NCBI GenBank assembly: GCA_012729765.1
Contig: JAAYCM010000074.1
Location: 1 to 64,000, forward strand
Source: Chloroflexota bacterium
GTDB lineage: Bacteria > Chloroflexota > Anaerolineae > Aggregatilineales > Aggregatilineaceae
Reading direction: 5' to 3'
Length of the DNA: 64,000 nucleotides
In this document: piece by piece, positions 1 to 8,539 of the stretch
Layout: each line of letters begins with the position of its first letter
Position numbering within the stretch: position 1 is the stretch's first letter
Made by a program: the position numbers and the translations under genes
Notes under the pieces: model-generated
Told to the model about the DNA's origin: nothing
Database searches by the model: none
Seen by the model: the letters and a program-made list of their open reading frames with translations, nothing else

Positions 1-25
1 CTAGACTTTTGGGAGAGAACCACTT

Positions 26-2203
26 ATGGCGACTTTGACGCCCGAACAGCTGCGGCAGGAGCACACGGTGCTGGCCGAGTTCCGCTATGACGTGCAGCCG
101 GTGGAGCGCGGCTATGCCAACCGCACGCTTTATGTCAACCTTTCGGACAACACCATCAGCAGCAAGCCGGTCACCGGGCAGATGAAAGATGTTTTCACCG
201 GCGGGCGCGGCTTTGGGGTGTGGCTGCTGTGGAACGCGGTTACGCGCGAAACGCGCTGGGACGATCCCGAAAACGAGATCATCATCGCCGGGGGGCCAAT
301 TGGCGGCATAACGGCCTATCCCGGCTCCGGCAAATCGACGGTTGTCACCGTCTCGCCCCTCACCGGCTCGGTGATCGATAGCAACGCCGGGGGCTACTTC
401 GGCCCCTATCTCAAGTTTTCCGGCTGGGATGCGCTGGAGATTCAAGGCATCGCTGCCAGCCGCGATGTGATCCTGGTGATCGACGGCGACGAGGGCCGCA
501 TCACGCTTGAAGACGCACCGCTCGAAGACCTCGACTCCCACCTGATCGGCCAGCAGCTCACCGAGATGTACGCCCACGACGAGCGCGATCGCCGCAGCAT
601 CTCCGTCATCTCGGCGGGGCAGGGGGCCGAGCATTCGCGCTATGCGATCCTGAACTTTAGCTGGTATGACGCGCGGCGCAAGCAGGTACGTGTCAAGCAG
701 GCCGGGCGCGGCGGCTCTGGGCGTGTCTTCCGTCACAAGGGCCTCAAGGCGATTGTCGTGCGCTACAGCCAGATGAAGGGTGATAGCAACAACCCGGCCA
801 ATATGGACCTGATCCGGAAGGCCGGGCGGCGCATCAACCAGGAAATCTCTGAGCTGGACAGCAAGCAGAACAATATGCGCAGCGTGGGGACCGGGCACCT
901 GCCGCCGATCATGGATCATTTCGACCTGCTGCCGGTCCATAACTATCGCTACGGGTCGCACCCCGAAGCGGACCGGCTTGATACGCCGGTATGGGCCAAC
1001 CTCTTCACCCAGGGCCTGCCCGATGGCTGCTGGTATGGCTGTACGCTGTCCTGTGCGCATGGCGTCGATCATTTCCACCTACGGACCGGGCCGTACCAGG
1101 GCGAGATCGTGCTGGTCGATGGCCCAGAGTACGAGACGATCGCTGGCGTCGGCTCAAACATCGGTGTGTTCGACCCCTTCGCCATCCTGGAGGTTAATTT
1201 CTACTGCGACACCTACGGGATCGACACGATCTCATTTGCCAACTCGGTCGCCTTCGTGATGGAGTGCTACGAAGCCGGGATTCTGAATGAGACGATCACC
1301 GGCGGGCTGAAACTGGTGTGGGGCAACGCCGAAGGCGCGCTGGAGCTGCTGCACCAGATGGTGCGCGGAGAAGGCTTTGGGCTGATCGTTGGGCAGGGCG
1401 TGCGTTATATGAAGGCACACTTCGCCGAGCACTACGGGGCCGATCCCGACTTCATGCAGGATATCGGCATGGAAGTCAAGGGGATGGAGATCTCCGAGTA
1501 TGTCAGCAAGGAGTCACTGGCGCAGCAGGGCGGCTATGGTATGGCAGTCAAGGGTGCGCAGCATGACGAAGCCTGGCTGATCTTCATGGATATGGTCAAC
1601 AAGCAGCTTCCCACGTTCGAGGCCAAGGCCGAGGCGCTGCACTATTTTCCACTGTGGCGCACCTGGTTCAGCCTGCATGGGCTGTGCAAGCTGCCCTGGA
1701 ACGATATCACTCCGGCCAACAATAAAGAGACTGCCGAGCCGAACAAGGTTCCGGAGCACATCGAGAACTACACCTGGCTCTATGAGGGGCTGTCGGGTAA
1801 GCCGGTGACAGGGGCGGACCTGCTGGCGCAGTCGGAGCGCGTCTACAACTTCCAGCGGCTGCTGGCGCTGAAGCTGGGCTATGGCACGCGCGAAATGGAC
1901 CGCCTGCCATACCGGGCGATGGGGCCGGTTACGGCGCTCGAATACGCCTCACGTGCCGAGCGTTATGACGAGCAGCTTCGGGAGCAGGCAGGCATCGATC
2001 CAACGAATATGACGACGGCGGAGAGGGTCGCTAAGCTGCGCGCCTATCGTGAGGATCAGTACCGCCAGTTGATGGACGCCGTGTATAAGCGGCGCGGCTG
2101 GGACGCGAACGGCATCCCCACGCTGGAAAAGGTTCGCGATCTGGGGATCGACTTCCCGGAGGTCGTGGCGCTGATCAAGGAGAAAACCGGCGCGGTCGAG
2201 TAG
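26..2203 (+). CDS. Aldehyde:ferredoxin oxidoreductase (tungsten/molybdenum pterin enzyme)
   Basis: This 725-residue protein matches the aldehyde ferredoxin oxidoreductase family, cytoplasmic enzymes that oxidise aldehydes to acids with ferredoxin using a bis-pterin W or Mo cofactor and one [4Fe-4S] cluster. The N-terminal domain (about residues 30-245) contains the family motifs GGRGFG and GGPIGG...PGSGK. Candidate cluster cysteines are C335, C339 and C343 plus C554 in GLCKLPW. The first three are spaced CX3CX3C, whereas the classical archaeal enzyme has CX2CX3C. A GGGAGAG ribosome site precedes the ATG. The gene appears monocistronic because a strong terminator follows directly. The substrate cannot be told from sequence; a role in aldehyde detoxification or amino-acid fermentation is inference. 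Confidence 0.9.
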   Translation: MATLTPEQLRQEHTVLAEFRYDVQPVERGYANRTLYVNLSDNTISSKPVTGQMKDVFTGGRGFGVWLLWNAVTRETRWDDPENEIIIAGGPIGGITAYPGSGKSTVVTVSPLTGSVIDSNAGGYFGPYLKFSGWDALEIQGIAASRDVILVIDGDEGRITLEDAPLEDLDSHLIGQQLTEMYAHDERDRRSISVISAGQGAEHSRYAILNFSWYDARRKQVRVKQAGRGGSGRVFRHKGLKAIVVRYSQMKGDSNNPANMDLIRKAGRRINQEISELDSKQNNMRSVGTGHLPPIMDHFDLLPVHNYRYGSHPEADRLDTPVWANLFTQGLPDGCWYGCTLSCAHGVDHFHLRTGPYQGEIVLVDGPEYETIAGVGSNIGVFDPFAILEVNFYCDTYGIDTISFANSVAFVMECYEAGILNETITGGLKLVWGNAEGALELLHQMVRGEGFGLIVGQGVRYMKAHFAEHYGADPDFMQDIGMEVKGMEISEYVSKESLAQQGGYGMAVKGAQHDEAWLIFMDMVNKQLPTFEAKAEALHYFPLWRTWFSLHGLCKLPWNDITPANNKETAEPNKVPEHIENYTWLYEGLSGKPVTGADLLAQSERVYNFQRLLALKLGYGTREMDRLPYRAMGPVTALEYASRAERYDEQLREQAGIDPTNMTTAERVAKLRAYREDQYRQLMDAVYKRRGWDANGIPTLEKVRDLGIDFPEVVALIKEKTGAVE

Positions 2204-2230
2204 ATCGCGTGGTGAGCTAGCATACCACGA

Positions 2231-2262
2231 CGGTGGTGCAGCCCGGCTGCATCACCGTTTTT
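2231..2262 (+). terminator. Rho-independent terminator of the aldehyde oxidoreductase gene
   Basis: An 11-bp stem with one G-T wobble (2231-2241 pairing with 2247-2257) and a 5-nt loop is followed by TTTTT. It starts 28 nt after the upstream stop codon and overlaps the last codons of the convergent response-regulator gene. Confidence 0.8.
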
Positions 2263-2644
2263 CGCTGTTGCGTTGGTATACGTCACGAATGGTGTTGTAG
2301 AGGTCGTCCATCGAGGCATTCTTCAGCAGATAACCGGCTGCACCGGCTTCCATAGCGCGCGTTACGAGCGCCTGGTACTCGGTGCTGGTGAGGGCGACGA
2401 TCTGAGTCTTGGGATAGCGCTCGCGGATCATACGCGTTGCTGTCGCGCCGTCCATCTCCGGCATCTTCAGGTCCATCAGGATCACGTCGGGACGGAGTGC
2501 CCCGCACAGCTCAACTGCTTCTGCGCCGTTGCCTGCCTCTCCAATCACTTCGAGATCGTCATAGCTCTCGAGCGCAATCATTAAACTGCTGCGAACGAGA
2601 TCATGATCGTCAACAAGCATGACGCGAATTCGTGACGCCGGCAT
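2252..2644 (-). CDS. Stand-alone receiver-domain response regulator
   Basis: This is a single CheY-like receiver domain of about 130 residues. The acidic pair is visible in LVDDHD, the phospho-acceptor Asp in VILMDLKMPEMDG, the conserved Thr/Ser in ALTST, and the Lys in YLLKNAS. The receiver sequence is of the NarL/FixJ type, but there is no C-terminal helix-turn-helix, so it cannot bind DNA by itself. I start at the ATG at 2644, which gives MPASRIRVMLVDD; an upstream ATG at 2737 would add 31 unstructured residues. No histidine kinase lies in the window. It probably works as a phosphorelay or protein-interaction module. A similar protein lies at 3659-4039. Confidence 0.85.
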   Translation of the reverse strand: MPASRIRVMLVDDHDLVRSSLMIALESYDDLEVIGEAGNGAEAVELCGALRPDVILMDLKMPEMDGATATRMIRERYPKTQIVALTSTEYQALVTRAMEAGAAGYLLKNASMDDLYNTIRDVYQRNSEKR

Positions 2645-2781
2645 AAGTTTTTTCCAGCCTGTAGCTCCATGAGGTCTTACTACAGACTTTATCAAAGAAT
2701 CGGCTTCCGCGACGCATTTTTTATATCGTCTATACACTCTTGACCACGTTCCAAGATAAATTAGGAATTAGGCTTACGCAC

Positions 2782-2809
2782 TTGTAGCGAGAATAAAATA
2801 AAGTAGAAT
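2782..2809 (+). promoter_or_regulatory. Possible sigma70 promoter of the membrane/SH3-like protein
   Basis: TTGTAG (2782-2787) and TAGAAT (2804-2809) are separated by 16 nt in the AT-rich gap between divergent genes, 36 nt before the ATG at 2846. The match is weak and unsupported by other data. Confidence 0.25.
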
Positions 2810-2845
2810 GAAGTTTGAATAGATGCTTTCTCCAAGGGGGTAGTC

Positions 2846-3625
2846 ATGATGTCCCGTTTCCCATTACTCAACACATACCGGATCTTGCTTCAGATTGTTG
2901 CCGGCTTTGTGGTAATCGCGGGGTTTTTGAGCGCTCTGGATAATGCAAATCGGGAAGTAGGCTGGGGCAGAACGGAGTTCGAACTCGGAATATTCCTGGT
3001 GCAGCTTATCGGAGTGGCATTGACGGCATTCTTCTTGCTGGTGTTGGCCGAGTTGATTCAACTGGGGCTTGTGCTTGAAGATCATCTCTATCACATGAGA
3101 ACATCTCTACAAAATGTAGCTTCAGTGAATCCTTTACCGACTCAGGGGCCGAAAGCCGAAAACCAGGTGGGATCCTCTGCCGAGTCAATGACCAGGGATG
3201 ACCCTCTCCAGGCCGCGCTTGTGGCTTGCCGCCAACAGCAGTATCAGACTGCCGCCGACCTATTTGAGCAAGTGCTGGCGGAAAAGGGGCAGTTGCCGGT
3301 CAAAGCTGGTGGCTATTATGCCGATGCGTTGCGGATGCTGGGGCACACAGAAAAGGCCGACCACTACTGGCAGTTGCAGCAGGAACGTTCCAGCAACCGT
3401 CCAACGCTGACTGGTATTGTGACAAGCAACAGAACACTAATCTGCCACGCTCCTAGAGCCACCGCTGCCCCTTTTGCCGTTGCTATGCAAGGCAAGTCAC
3501 TTGATCTGGTCGGGCGCACGGAAGACTACGGCTGGCTCAAGATCATCCGCGATGAAGGTGAGTACTGGGTGAACGCATCCGATGTCCGCGTCGAAGGGGA
3601 TATTGACGCTCTGGAGGTGGAGTGA
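2846..3625 (+). CDS. Membrane-anchored protein with SH3-like C-terminal domain
   Basis: I do not recognise this 259-residue protein as a named family. Two hydrophobic segments (about residues 10-30 and 48-75) suggest an N-terminal membrane anchor. A soluble part follows with a short TPR-like helical segment (about 120-180, ALVACRQQQYQTAADLFEQ) and a C-terminal stretch (about 190-250) whose pattern RTEDYGWLKI...GEYWVNASDV resembles bacterial SH3 domains of the SH3b type. A GGGGG-rich ribosome site precedes the tandem ATGs at 2846 and 2849. It lies between two stand-alone receiver genes on the opposite strand, which suggests a shared signalling context, but no direct link can be shown. Confidence 0.65.
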   Translation: MMSRFPLLNTYRILLQIVAGFVVIAGFLSALDNANREVGWGRTEFELGIFLVQLIGVALTAFFLLVLAELIQLGLVLEDHLYHMRTSLQNVASVNPLPTQGPKAENQVGSSAESMTRDDPLQAALVACRQQQYQTAADLFEQVLAEKGQLPVKAGGYYADALRMLGHTEKADHYWQLQQERSSNRPTLTGIVTSNRTLICHAPRATAAPFAVAMQGKSLDLVGRTEDYGWLKIIRDEGEYWVNASDVRVEGDIDALEVE

Positions 3626-3658
3626 TCCTGCTGCTGTGTCATTTTCCAACCCCGTGCC

Positions 3659-4039
3659 TCAGGCGTCGAATGCCGCTCGAATCGTCTCGATCAGCTTGCC
3701 AGGGGGCAAAGACTTGGGCAAATAGGCCAGTGCGCCCGACTGACGCGCTTCCAGCAGCAGCTCGGTGTCGAGAAACGTGGAAAGCAGGATGATCTTCAGG
3801 TGAGGATGCTGGTCGCTTATCAGACGAGCAGCCTGGATGCCGCTCATGCCCGGCATCATCACATCCATAATGATGACATCGGCGTGAACCTGGGCGCAGA
3901 GCGCGATGGCGGATTCCCCATCGTCTGCCTCGCCGGCCAGGGCGAGATCGTCATACGCTTCGAGCAGGATGCTCAGTCCGCGCCGCACCGTCTCGTTGTC
4001 GTCAACCAACAAGACGCGAATTGGAGAGTCGAGCGGCAC
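3659..4039 (-). CDS. Stand-alone receiver-domain response regulator
   Basis: This 126-residue protein is a single CheY-like receiver domain: acidic pair in LLVDDNE, phospho-acceptor Asp in VIIMDVMMPGMSG, switch Ser/Thr in LLSTF and Lys in YLPKSL. There is no output domain. It is clearly related to the receiver encoded at 2252-2644 (both carry LVDD, YDDL and an MPxM loop), so the pair probably arose by duplication. It converges on the SH3-like membrane gene with a 33-nt gap. Partner kinases are not in the window. Confidence 0.85.
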   Translation of the reverse strand: MPLDSPIRVLLVDDNETVRRGLSILLEAYDDLALAGEADDGESAIALCAQVHADVIIMDVMMPGMSGIQAARLISDQHPHLKIILLSTFLDTELLLEARQSGALAYLPKSLPPGKLIETIRAAFDA

Positions 4040-4228
4040 GACGGACTCCTTTCCGCACCAGTGAATCTCCCTTACATACTACAATTCTAAACGCTAACTA
4101 GGGTCGATGCATGGGTGACCATACCTATTTTATTATCGCTTACCTTAACGCTAAATACCGCTGACGGGTGAGAAACTGCGCTGGAAATGGCAGCCTTCAT
4201 CCAGGTTGCCAGATGCTATCTGAGCAGG

Positions 4229-4780
4229 CTAACGGATGACGCGGAAGGTGATCTCGGTACGGCCACCTGACATCTCGTCAACTTTGATTCTTTCCAGTGT
4301 GATCGGCTCACTGATCTGGTCGAGGAAGCGCAGCCCTCCGCCAAGGATAACAGGCATGATGTCGACTTCCAGTTCGTCCACCAGCCCGGCTTTCAAGCAC
4401 TGCTGGGCCGTGCTCGCGCCGCCGATCACGACCACGTTCTGATCGCCAGCGGCGGCTTTCGCCAGTGCGATCGCGCGCTCGATGCCCTCGGTCACGAAGG
4501 TAAACCGCAGGTGCTCGTTTTCGCCTTTAGCCGGTGTTGCGGGCGGGTGGTGGGTCAGGACGAAGATTGGCGTCTGGAACTCGTAGCCGGTGAAGTCTCC
4601 CTCGGCCATATCGTAAGCGTGCCGCCCCATCACGACCGCGCCCGTCGTCCGGATCATTTCCTGAAGCCCTTCGGATTCGCGCAGCGTGTCCATATCGGAA
4701 TAGAGGATGCCTATGTCGCCGTTCCGGTCACTGATAAACCCATCCAACGACATCGTCATGCCCATGATCACTTTGCTCAT
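4229..4780 (-). CDS. Dihydrofolate reductase family protein (RibD C-terminal-like)
   Basis: This 183-residue protein belongs to the NADPH-dependent RibD-C/DHFR superfamily. The opening MSKVIMGMTMSLDGFISD matches the family pattern, VVMGRHAYDMAEG the nucleotide-binding region, and VVVIGGASTAQQCL plus VDELEVDIMPVILGGG the C-terminal motif. The start at 4780 has a GGAGAGG ribosome site; an ATG at 4798 is upstream. Members of this clan reduce pyrimidine or pterin-like substrates, but most stand-alone copies are uncharacterised, so the reaction is unknown. Confidence 0.85.
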   Translation of the reverse strand: MSKVIMGMTMSLDGFISDRNGDIGILYSDMDTLRESEGLQEMIRTTGAVVMGRHAYDMAEGDFTGYEFQTPIFVLTHHPPATPAKGENEHLRFTFVTEGIERAIALAKAAAGDQNVVVIGGASTAQQCLKAGLVDELEVDIMPVILGGGLRFLDQISEPITLERIKVDEMSGGRTEITFRVIR

Positions 4781-4850
4781 CCGTGCCTCTCCTATCATGT
4801 AGTCCGCGTGGGGCCGGTCGGAAGAAAGTGGTTATGATAACACGCGCTCT

Positions 4851-5786
4851 CTAGAACCGTTTCACCCAGGCCATTGTAGTCGTATACTGTTCCAGCCCGA
4901 CCGCCGCATAGAGCTTGGCCGCATCCGCTGTGCCCCAGTTCGCCACATAGACGACATCGACCGTGCCGAGCGCCTGCAGCCGGCGGATACCTTCGAACAT
5001 CAGCGCGCGCGCCAGCCCCTTCCGGTGGTGATCGGGATGCGTCCCGACCGGCTCGAATACCGCCGTGCGGTTCGCCGCATCGACGGTGAGACCGGCAAAC
5101 GCGGCGAATGAGCCATCGGGCGTCTCTGCCACCACGTGTAGATCGTAATTGTGCGAGGGCGAATAGAGTTGGAAGTTGCGATGATACTCCGGCAGGTACG
5201 ACTGGTGGAACACGGTGTTGGTGCACGTGACCCAGCGCTCGACATCGGCGTCGGTCGGCTGCACGCTGCGGATCGTGTAGCCTTCCGCCACTGTGAGTGC
5301 CGGAACCGGATCGCTGACGCTCCGCCGCCGGTTGTGCCAGAACCATTCCGGCTTGCGCACGTGCCCGCGCCGTGCGAGCCGCTCCTGCCGTTCAGTATCC
5401 CATTCGAATGCCCAGGCGATCAGCTCGCGCTGGCCGTCATCCTTCACCTGGGCGATATGTGCCTCGGACCAGTCGAGCATCGCATCTTCCAGGGCGCGAT
5501 AGTCCGGGTGAATTTGCAGCGCTACGTCGCCAGGGCCATCCGGCACCGCCGCACCGACGATCTCGCCCGCGGCGTTTTCCCAGAGGTGGGTATGCGCGCC
5601 CCAGGTTGGGTCTGCGAGATCGGCATCGGCCACACACCAGTAGGAGCCTTCCCACCGGCGCGTCTCCCAGTTGAACTCGCAGCCCATCTGAGCATACGTG
5701 TCGATCAGAAACTGGCGCAGGCGCAAGGCGTCGTCTTTGCCTTGCAGCGCACGATGTGTGATTCGGGATAGAGAAGGGGCGAGCAT
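4851..5786 (-). CDS. Tandem GNAT-family N-acetyltransferase
   Basis: A 311-residue protein with two GNAT-like halves. The C-terminal half carries a recognisable acetyl-CoA loop, VGTHPDHHRKGLARALM (about residues 245-261), followed by a typical terminal strand ending in YAAVGLEQYTTTMAWVKRF. The N-terminal half (about 10-150) has the GNAT secondary-structure pattern but no clear pyrophosphate-binding loop, as often seen in double-GNAT proteins. The acceptor substrate is unknown. It is separated from its neighbours and seems to be transcribed alone. Confidence 0.8.
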   Translation of the reverse strand: MLAPSLSRITHRALQGKDDALRLRQFLIDTYAQMGCEFNWETRRWEGSYWCVADADLADPTWGAHTHLWENAAGEIVGAAVPDGPGDVALQIHPDYRALEDAMLDWSEAHIAQVKDDGQRELIAWAFEWDTERQERLARRGHVRKPEWFWHNRRRSVSDPVPALTVAEGYTIRSVQPTDADVERWVTCTNTVFHQSYLPEYHRNFQLYSPSHNYDLHVVAETPDGSFAAFAGLTVDAANRTAVFEPVGTHPDHHRKGLARALMFEGIRRLQALGTVDVVYVANWGTADAAKLYAAVGLEQYTTTMAWVKRF

Positions 5787-6102
5787 AGCCTATCCTTTCG
5801 GCGTGGTGATGGCACACGACAGCCGGCGGATCATCTCCGGCCACCTGAATAATCATAATCCGGTTTTGCGCGGCGCGCAGCAATCGGTCTGGCGGTGCGG
5901 CGCGGGATATGTTTTGCTGAACGAGGGTGCGATCGACTTCAGGCTGCGATTAGGTGTGATCGTCGAATGAGCGAGCCATTTGCCAGCCATGCAGGGGGAG
6001 TCAGGTTGTTTGATCTGGACGAGCGAGCGGCGCTGGCCGGAGCACTCCCGGTCGGGGGGACGGAAGGCGCTCTATTTCTGGAAGAGGATCATGCAGGTCA
6101 GC
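5787..6102. other. Intergenic region without a recognisable gene
   Basis: This 316-nt gap lies between two minus-strand genes. I see no open frame with family resemblance, no RNA gene and no strong terminator. The only structure is an imperfect palindrome around 5838-5864 (CCGGCCACCTG...AATCATAATCCGG) about 60 nt upstream of the GNAT start, which could belong to its promoter. Confidence 0.4.
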
Positions 6103-6513
6103 TTAGGCAGCCAGCAGTTGGCGGCAGGCCTGTTCGCACATCCGGCACGCTTCGGCACAAACCCGGCAGTGATCGTGATGGTGGGCGTGCTTCTCGCACT
6201 CCGCGCCGCAGGCACGACACGCTTCGGCACATGCCTGGACCTGCTGCTTCAACAGCGTCCAGTCCGGCTCGGTCTGGCGGGTGAGCGCGCGCCCAGTCGT
6301 CCCGCAGATGTCGGCGCAGCCCAGATTGAGACGGATGCAGCGCACCAGCATTTGCAGGTTTTGTTCGCCCAGACAGGCGTCAGCGCAGGATGTGCAGGTC
6401 TGCGCGCACTCGAAACAGGCTTCGATACATCTTAGCAAGGCTTCTTGATTGACGTTAGCTGCGGGGGAAGGGTGGGTGGCGAGCATTTGTTGAAGATGAT
6501 GTGCCATTTTCAT
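6103..6513 (-). CDS. Four-helix-bundle copper-storage-type protein (DUF326, Csp-like)
   Basis: The protein of about 136 residues has roughly 18 cysteines in repeated CxxxC/CxxC pairs (CIEACFECAQTC, CADIC, CAEACRACGAEC, CRVCAEACRMCEQAC) and a His cluster (HAHHHDHC). This is the DUF326 / Csp pattern, in which Cys residues pointing into a four-helix bundle hold many Cu(I) ions. No signal peptide is seen, so it is predicted to be cytosolic like Csp3. An AGGAG ribosome site precedes ATGs at 6513 and 6507; MAHHLQQML from 6507 resembles typical family starts. No copper exporter or regulator is adjacent. Confidence 0.85.
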   Translation of the reverse strand: MKMAHHLQQMLATHPSPAANVNQEALLRCIEACFECAQTCTSCADACLGEQNLQMLVRCIRLNLGCADICGTTGRALTRQTEPDWTLLKQQVQACAEACRACGAECEKHAHHHDHCRVCAEACRMCEQACRQLLAA

Positions 6514-6694
6514 GTTCTCCTGATGCAGTTTCACAGATAGAGAGGGACGGATTTTAGGTGTGCCCCTGATGCGATCCTAAAGAAACGCACCACATTTGCC
6601 ATATCGACCGGCGTCTGCGCGGTGCAGCCAGAACCCGGCCCAGGCGAGAAATACACCTGGGCCGGGATGGGTCTAACTATGCGGGATGAAGGGG

Positions 6695-7738
6695 TCAGGC
6701 GGTGAGGAAATCGCGCTTGACGCCGAGCGCCTCGTCGGTGCACCGGATCGATTCATGGGCGTCCTGAATGGTGCCCGCCAGCGCGCGGATGGCGTCGATG
6801 GTTTCCGGGATCACGATTGCCTGATTATCGACCTCGTAGGTGTAGTAGGCTTCGCTGCCGTTCACCTGCAGCACGTCTTCCCACAGCCCGACTTCCCACA
6901 TGTCGCCACGCGGGCGGCCCAGGTCTTTCATCAGCTCAACACTGTTGTTCAGCGCAGCGATGCCGTCGCTCATGCGGACAAAGGCGATGCGCGGCGCAGC
7001 CCGGAAGGCCGCCAGGACTTCATCCCGGCTGGCCTCGCGCGTCAGCTCCACGATCCAGAAATGGTTGTGATTCTGAGTGTGGGCGGCTTTGGCCGCGATG
7101 GTGACGACATCCAGCTCCGGCACGACGGTTTGCGCGTCCGGCCCCTGGTGGCTGGGGATGTGCTCCTCAGGCACGACCGTATTCATGATCCCGCTGTGAT
7201 CGGACTCCCAGGGGTCGGTGGCGCGGCGAATCAGCACCCCGCGCGCTTTCTTGAGCAGACCGGCATCGCGCAGCGCCACCAGCGTACGAACCGTGCTGGT
7301 CGTGTTGCACGACACGACGCGCGTCGCGTCCCGGCCCAGGGTCGAGGCGTAGTTGGCCTGGGCCACGAACGAATGGCCGGTAACGCTGTGCTTCTCGCCG
7401 CCCTGTACGATCGCTTTCACGCTCGCCTGCCGGTAGACATCGAGATTCTTCGCCCCGATGCCTTTCGGCGTGCAGTCTACGATGACGTCGATTTCGCCCA
7501 GCAGATCGTTCAACGTGCCGGCGACGGGAACACCGGCGGCCTGCATCTCGCCCCGCTTGTCCGGTACGGACGCATAGACGGGGATGCCAAGCACGACGGC
7601 GGCCTTGACCCGGTAATCACTGACCACATCGCTCACGCCCACCAGTTCCATATCGGGCTGAGCGCGCACCGCGTCGGCGACCCGCTTGCCGATGACGCCA
7701 TAGCCGTTGACCGCGACGCGGATTGTCTGGGTTGCCAT
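6695..7738 (-). CDS. gap: Type II (archaeal-type) glyceraldehyde-3-phosphate dehydrogenase
   Basis: The 347-residue protein starts VAVNGYGVIGKRVADAV, the nucleotide-binding fold of class II GAPDH, and contains the catalytic cysteine in VVSCNTTS and the following HSGIMNTVVPEEHIPSHQGPD region. This class, common in archaea and found in some Chloroflexota, interconverts glyceraldehyde-3-phosphate and 1,3-bisphosphoglycerate and usually accepts NADP as well as NAD. The start at 7738 has an excellent AAGGAGGT ribosome site. No other glycolytic gene is adjacent. Whether it is the only GAPDH of the cell cannot be judged from this window. Confidence 0.93.
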   Translation of the reverse strand: MATQTIRVAVNGYGVIGKRVADAVRAQPDMELVGVSDVVSDYRVKAAVVLGIPVYASVPDKRGEMQAAGVPVAGTLNDLLGEIDVIVDCTPKGIGAKNLDVYRQASVKAIVQGGEKHSVTGHSFVAQANYASTLGRDATRVVSCNTTSTVRTLVALRDAGLLKKARGVLIRRATDPWESDHSGIMNTVVPEEHIPSHQGPDAQTVVPELDVVTIAAKAAHTQNHNHFWIVELTREASRDEVLAAFRAAPRIAFVRMSDGIAALNNSVELMKDLGRPRGDMWEVGLWEDVLQVNGSEAYYTYEVDNQAIVIPETIDAIRALAGTIQDAHESIRCTDEALGVKRDFLTA

Positions 7739-7859
7739 ACTGACCTCCTTGGACACTGTCGGTCGATGAAACAACTAGGAACAGTGTAACGCCATTTTTG
7801 CGAGATCACTTGAGCAATCCTGCACAGGCAGTTTATTCGGTCAGATGGGCCGCCCGGTT

Positions 7860-8285
7860 TTATGGCGTCCCCGCCTGCAAGACCCCCTGGACAAACGCCT
7901 CGGCTCCCTGGCCGGGGTTGCGGCGCTGGATGGCGTGCTGCCCGCGCACCGTCGCCCCGCGTGCTTCGAGCATGGCGGCGAGTTTGCTCAGGCTGTTGTG
8001 CGGGTGGAAGAGGTAGGTGCAGAACACGCCGGCAGGTTTTCCCTCAAGGGGCGGCAGCGCCGGCACCCACAATTCTGCCCCGGCGGGCCGCACATTGAAC
8101 AGAATCAGGCCGTGCACCCAGGTGCCCACGAACAGCGCATCGGCGTTTGCGACATCTTCCTGGCGCACTTCGATCACCGCTTTGACGGTGACGGCGTGAT
8201 CCATCTGGCGGGCGGCCTGGGCGATTGCTTCGGCGGCGGCGCGGGTGTGACCCTTGCGGCTCTGGTAGAGGACGAGCACGTTCAT
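7860..8285 (-). CDS. Flavodoxin-like protein
   Basis: This 141-residue protein has a flavodoxin fold: the N-terminal strand and phosphate loop LVLYQSRKGHTRAAAEAIA fit the FMN-binding pattern, and ALFVGTWVHGLILF fits the isoalloxazine-binding loop. It lacks extra domains, so it is a small electron carrier or a flavodoxin-like regulator rather than a reductase. The start at 8285 has an AAAGGAG ribosome site; an in-frame ATG at 8342 is less likely. A link to the neighbouring GAPDH or aldehyde oxidoreductase as redox partner is only a possibility. Confidence 0.8.
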   Translation of the reverse strand: MNVLVLYQSRKGHTRAAAEAIAQAARQMDHAVTVKAVIEVRQEDVANADALFVGTWVHGLILFNVRPAGAELWVPALPPLEGKPAGVFCTYLFHPHNSLSKLAAMLEARGATVRGQHAIQRRNPGQGAEAFVQGVLQAGTP

Positions 8286-8539
8286 CTGGCGCTCCTTTGC
8301 TCTGGGCGGTGGTGAGGCGGTTATGATCGCGTGGCGCAGCATGGCTTGATGCTGCTTGATGATTCTCAGGGTGTTTGGCGCAGAACGGAAGTGAGTATTT
8401 TAGTGCGTTTGGCGTGAGCTTTCGCCTCAAACGGCGGTGACAGGTAACCGGGGCGGGCGTGCTATTCGATACTATCTGGCACGCGCGCTAAGGGACTAAG
8501 CTCAAATATCGTGCAATGACAGCAGGAAGTGAGGCTACA

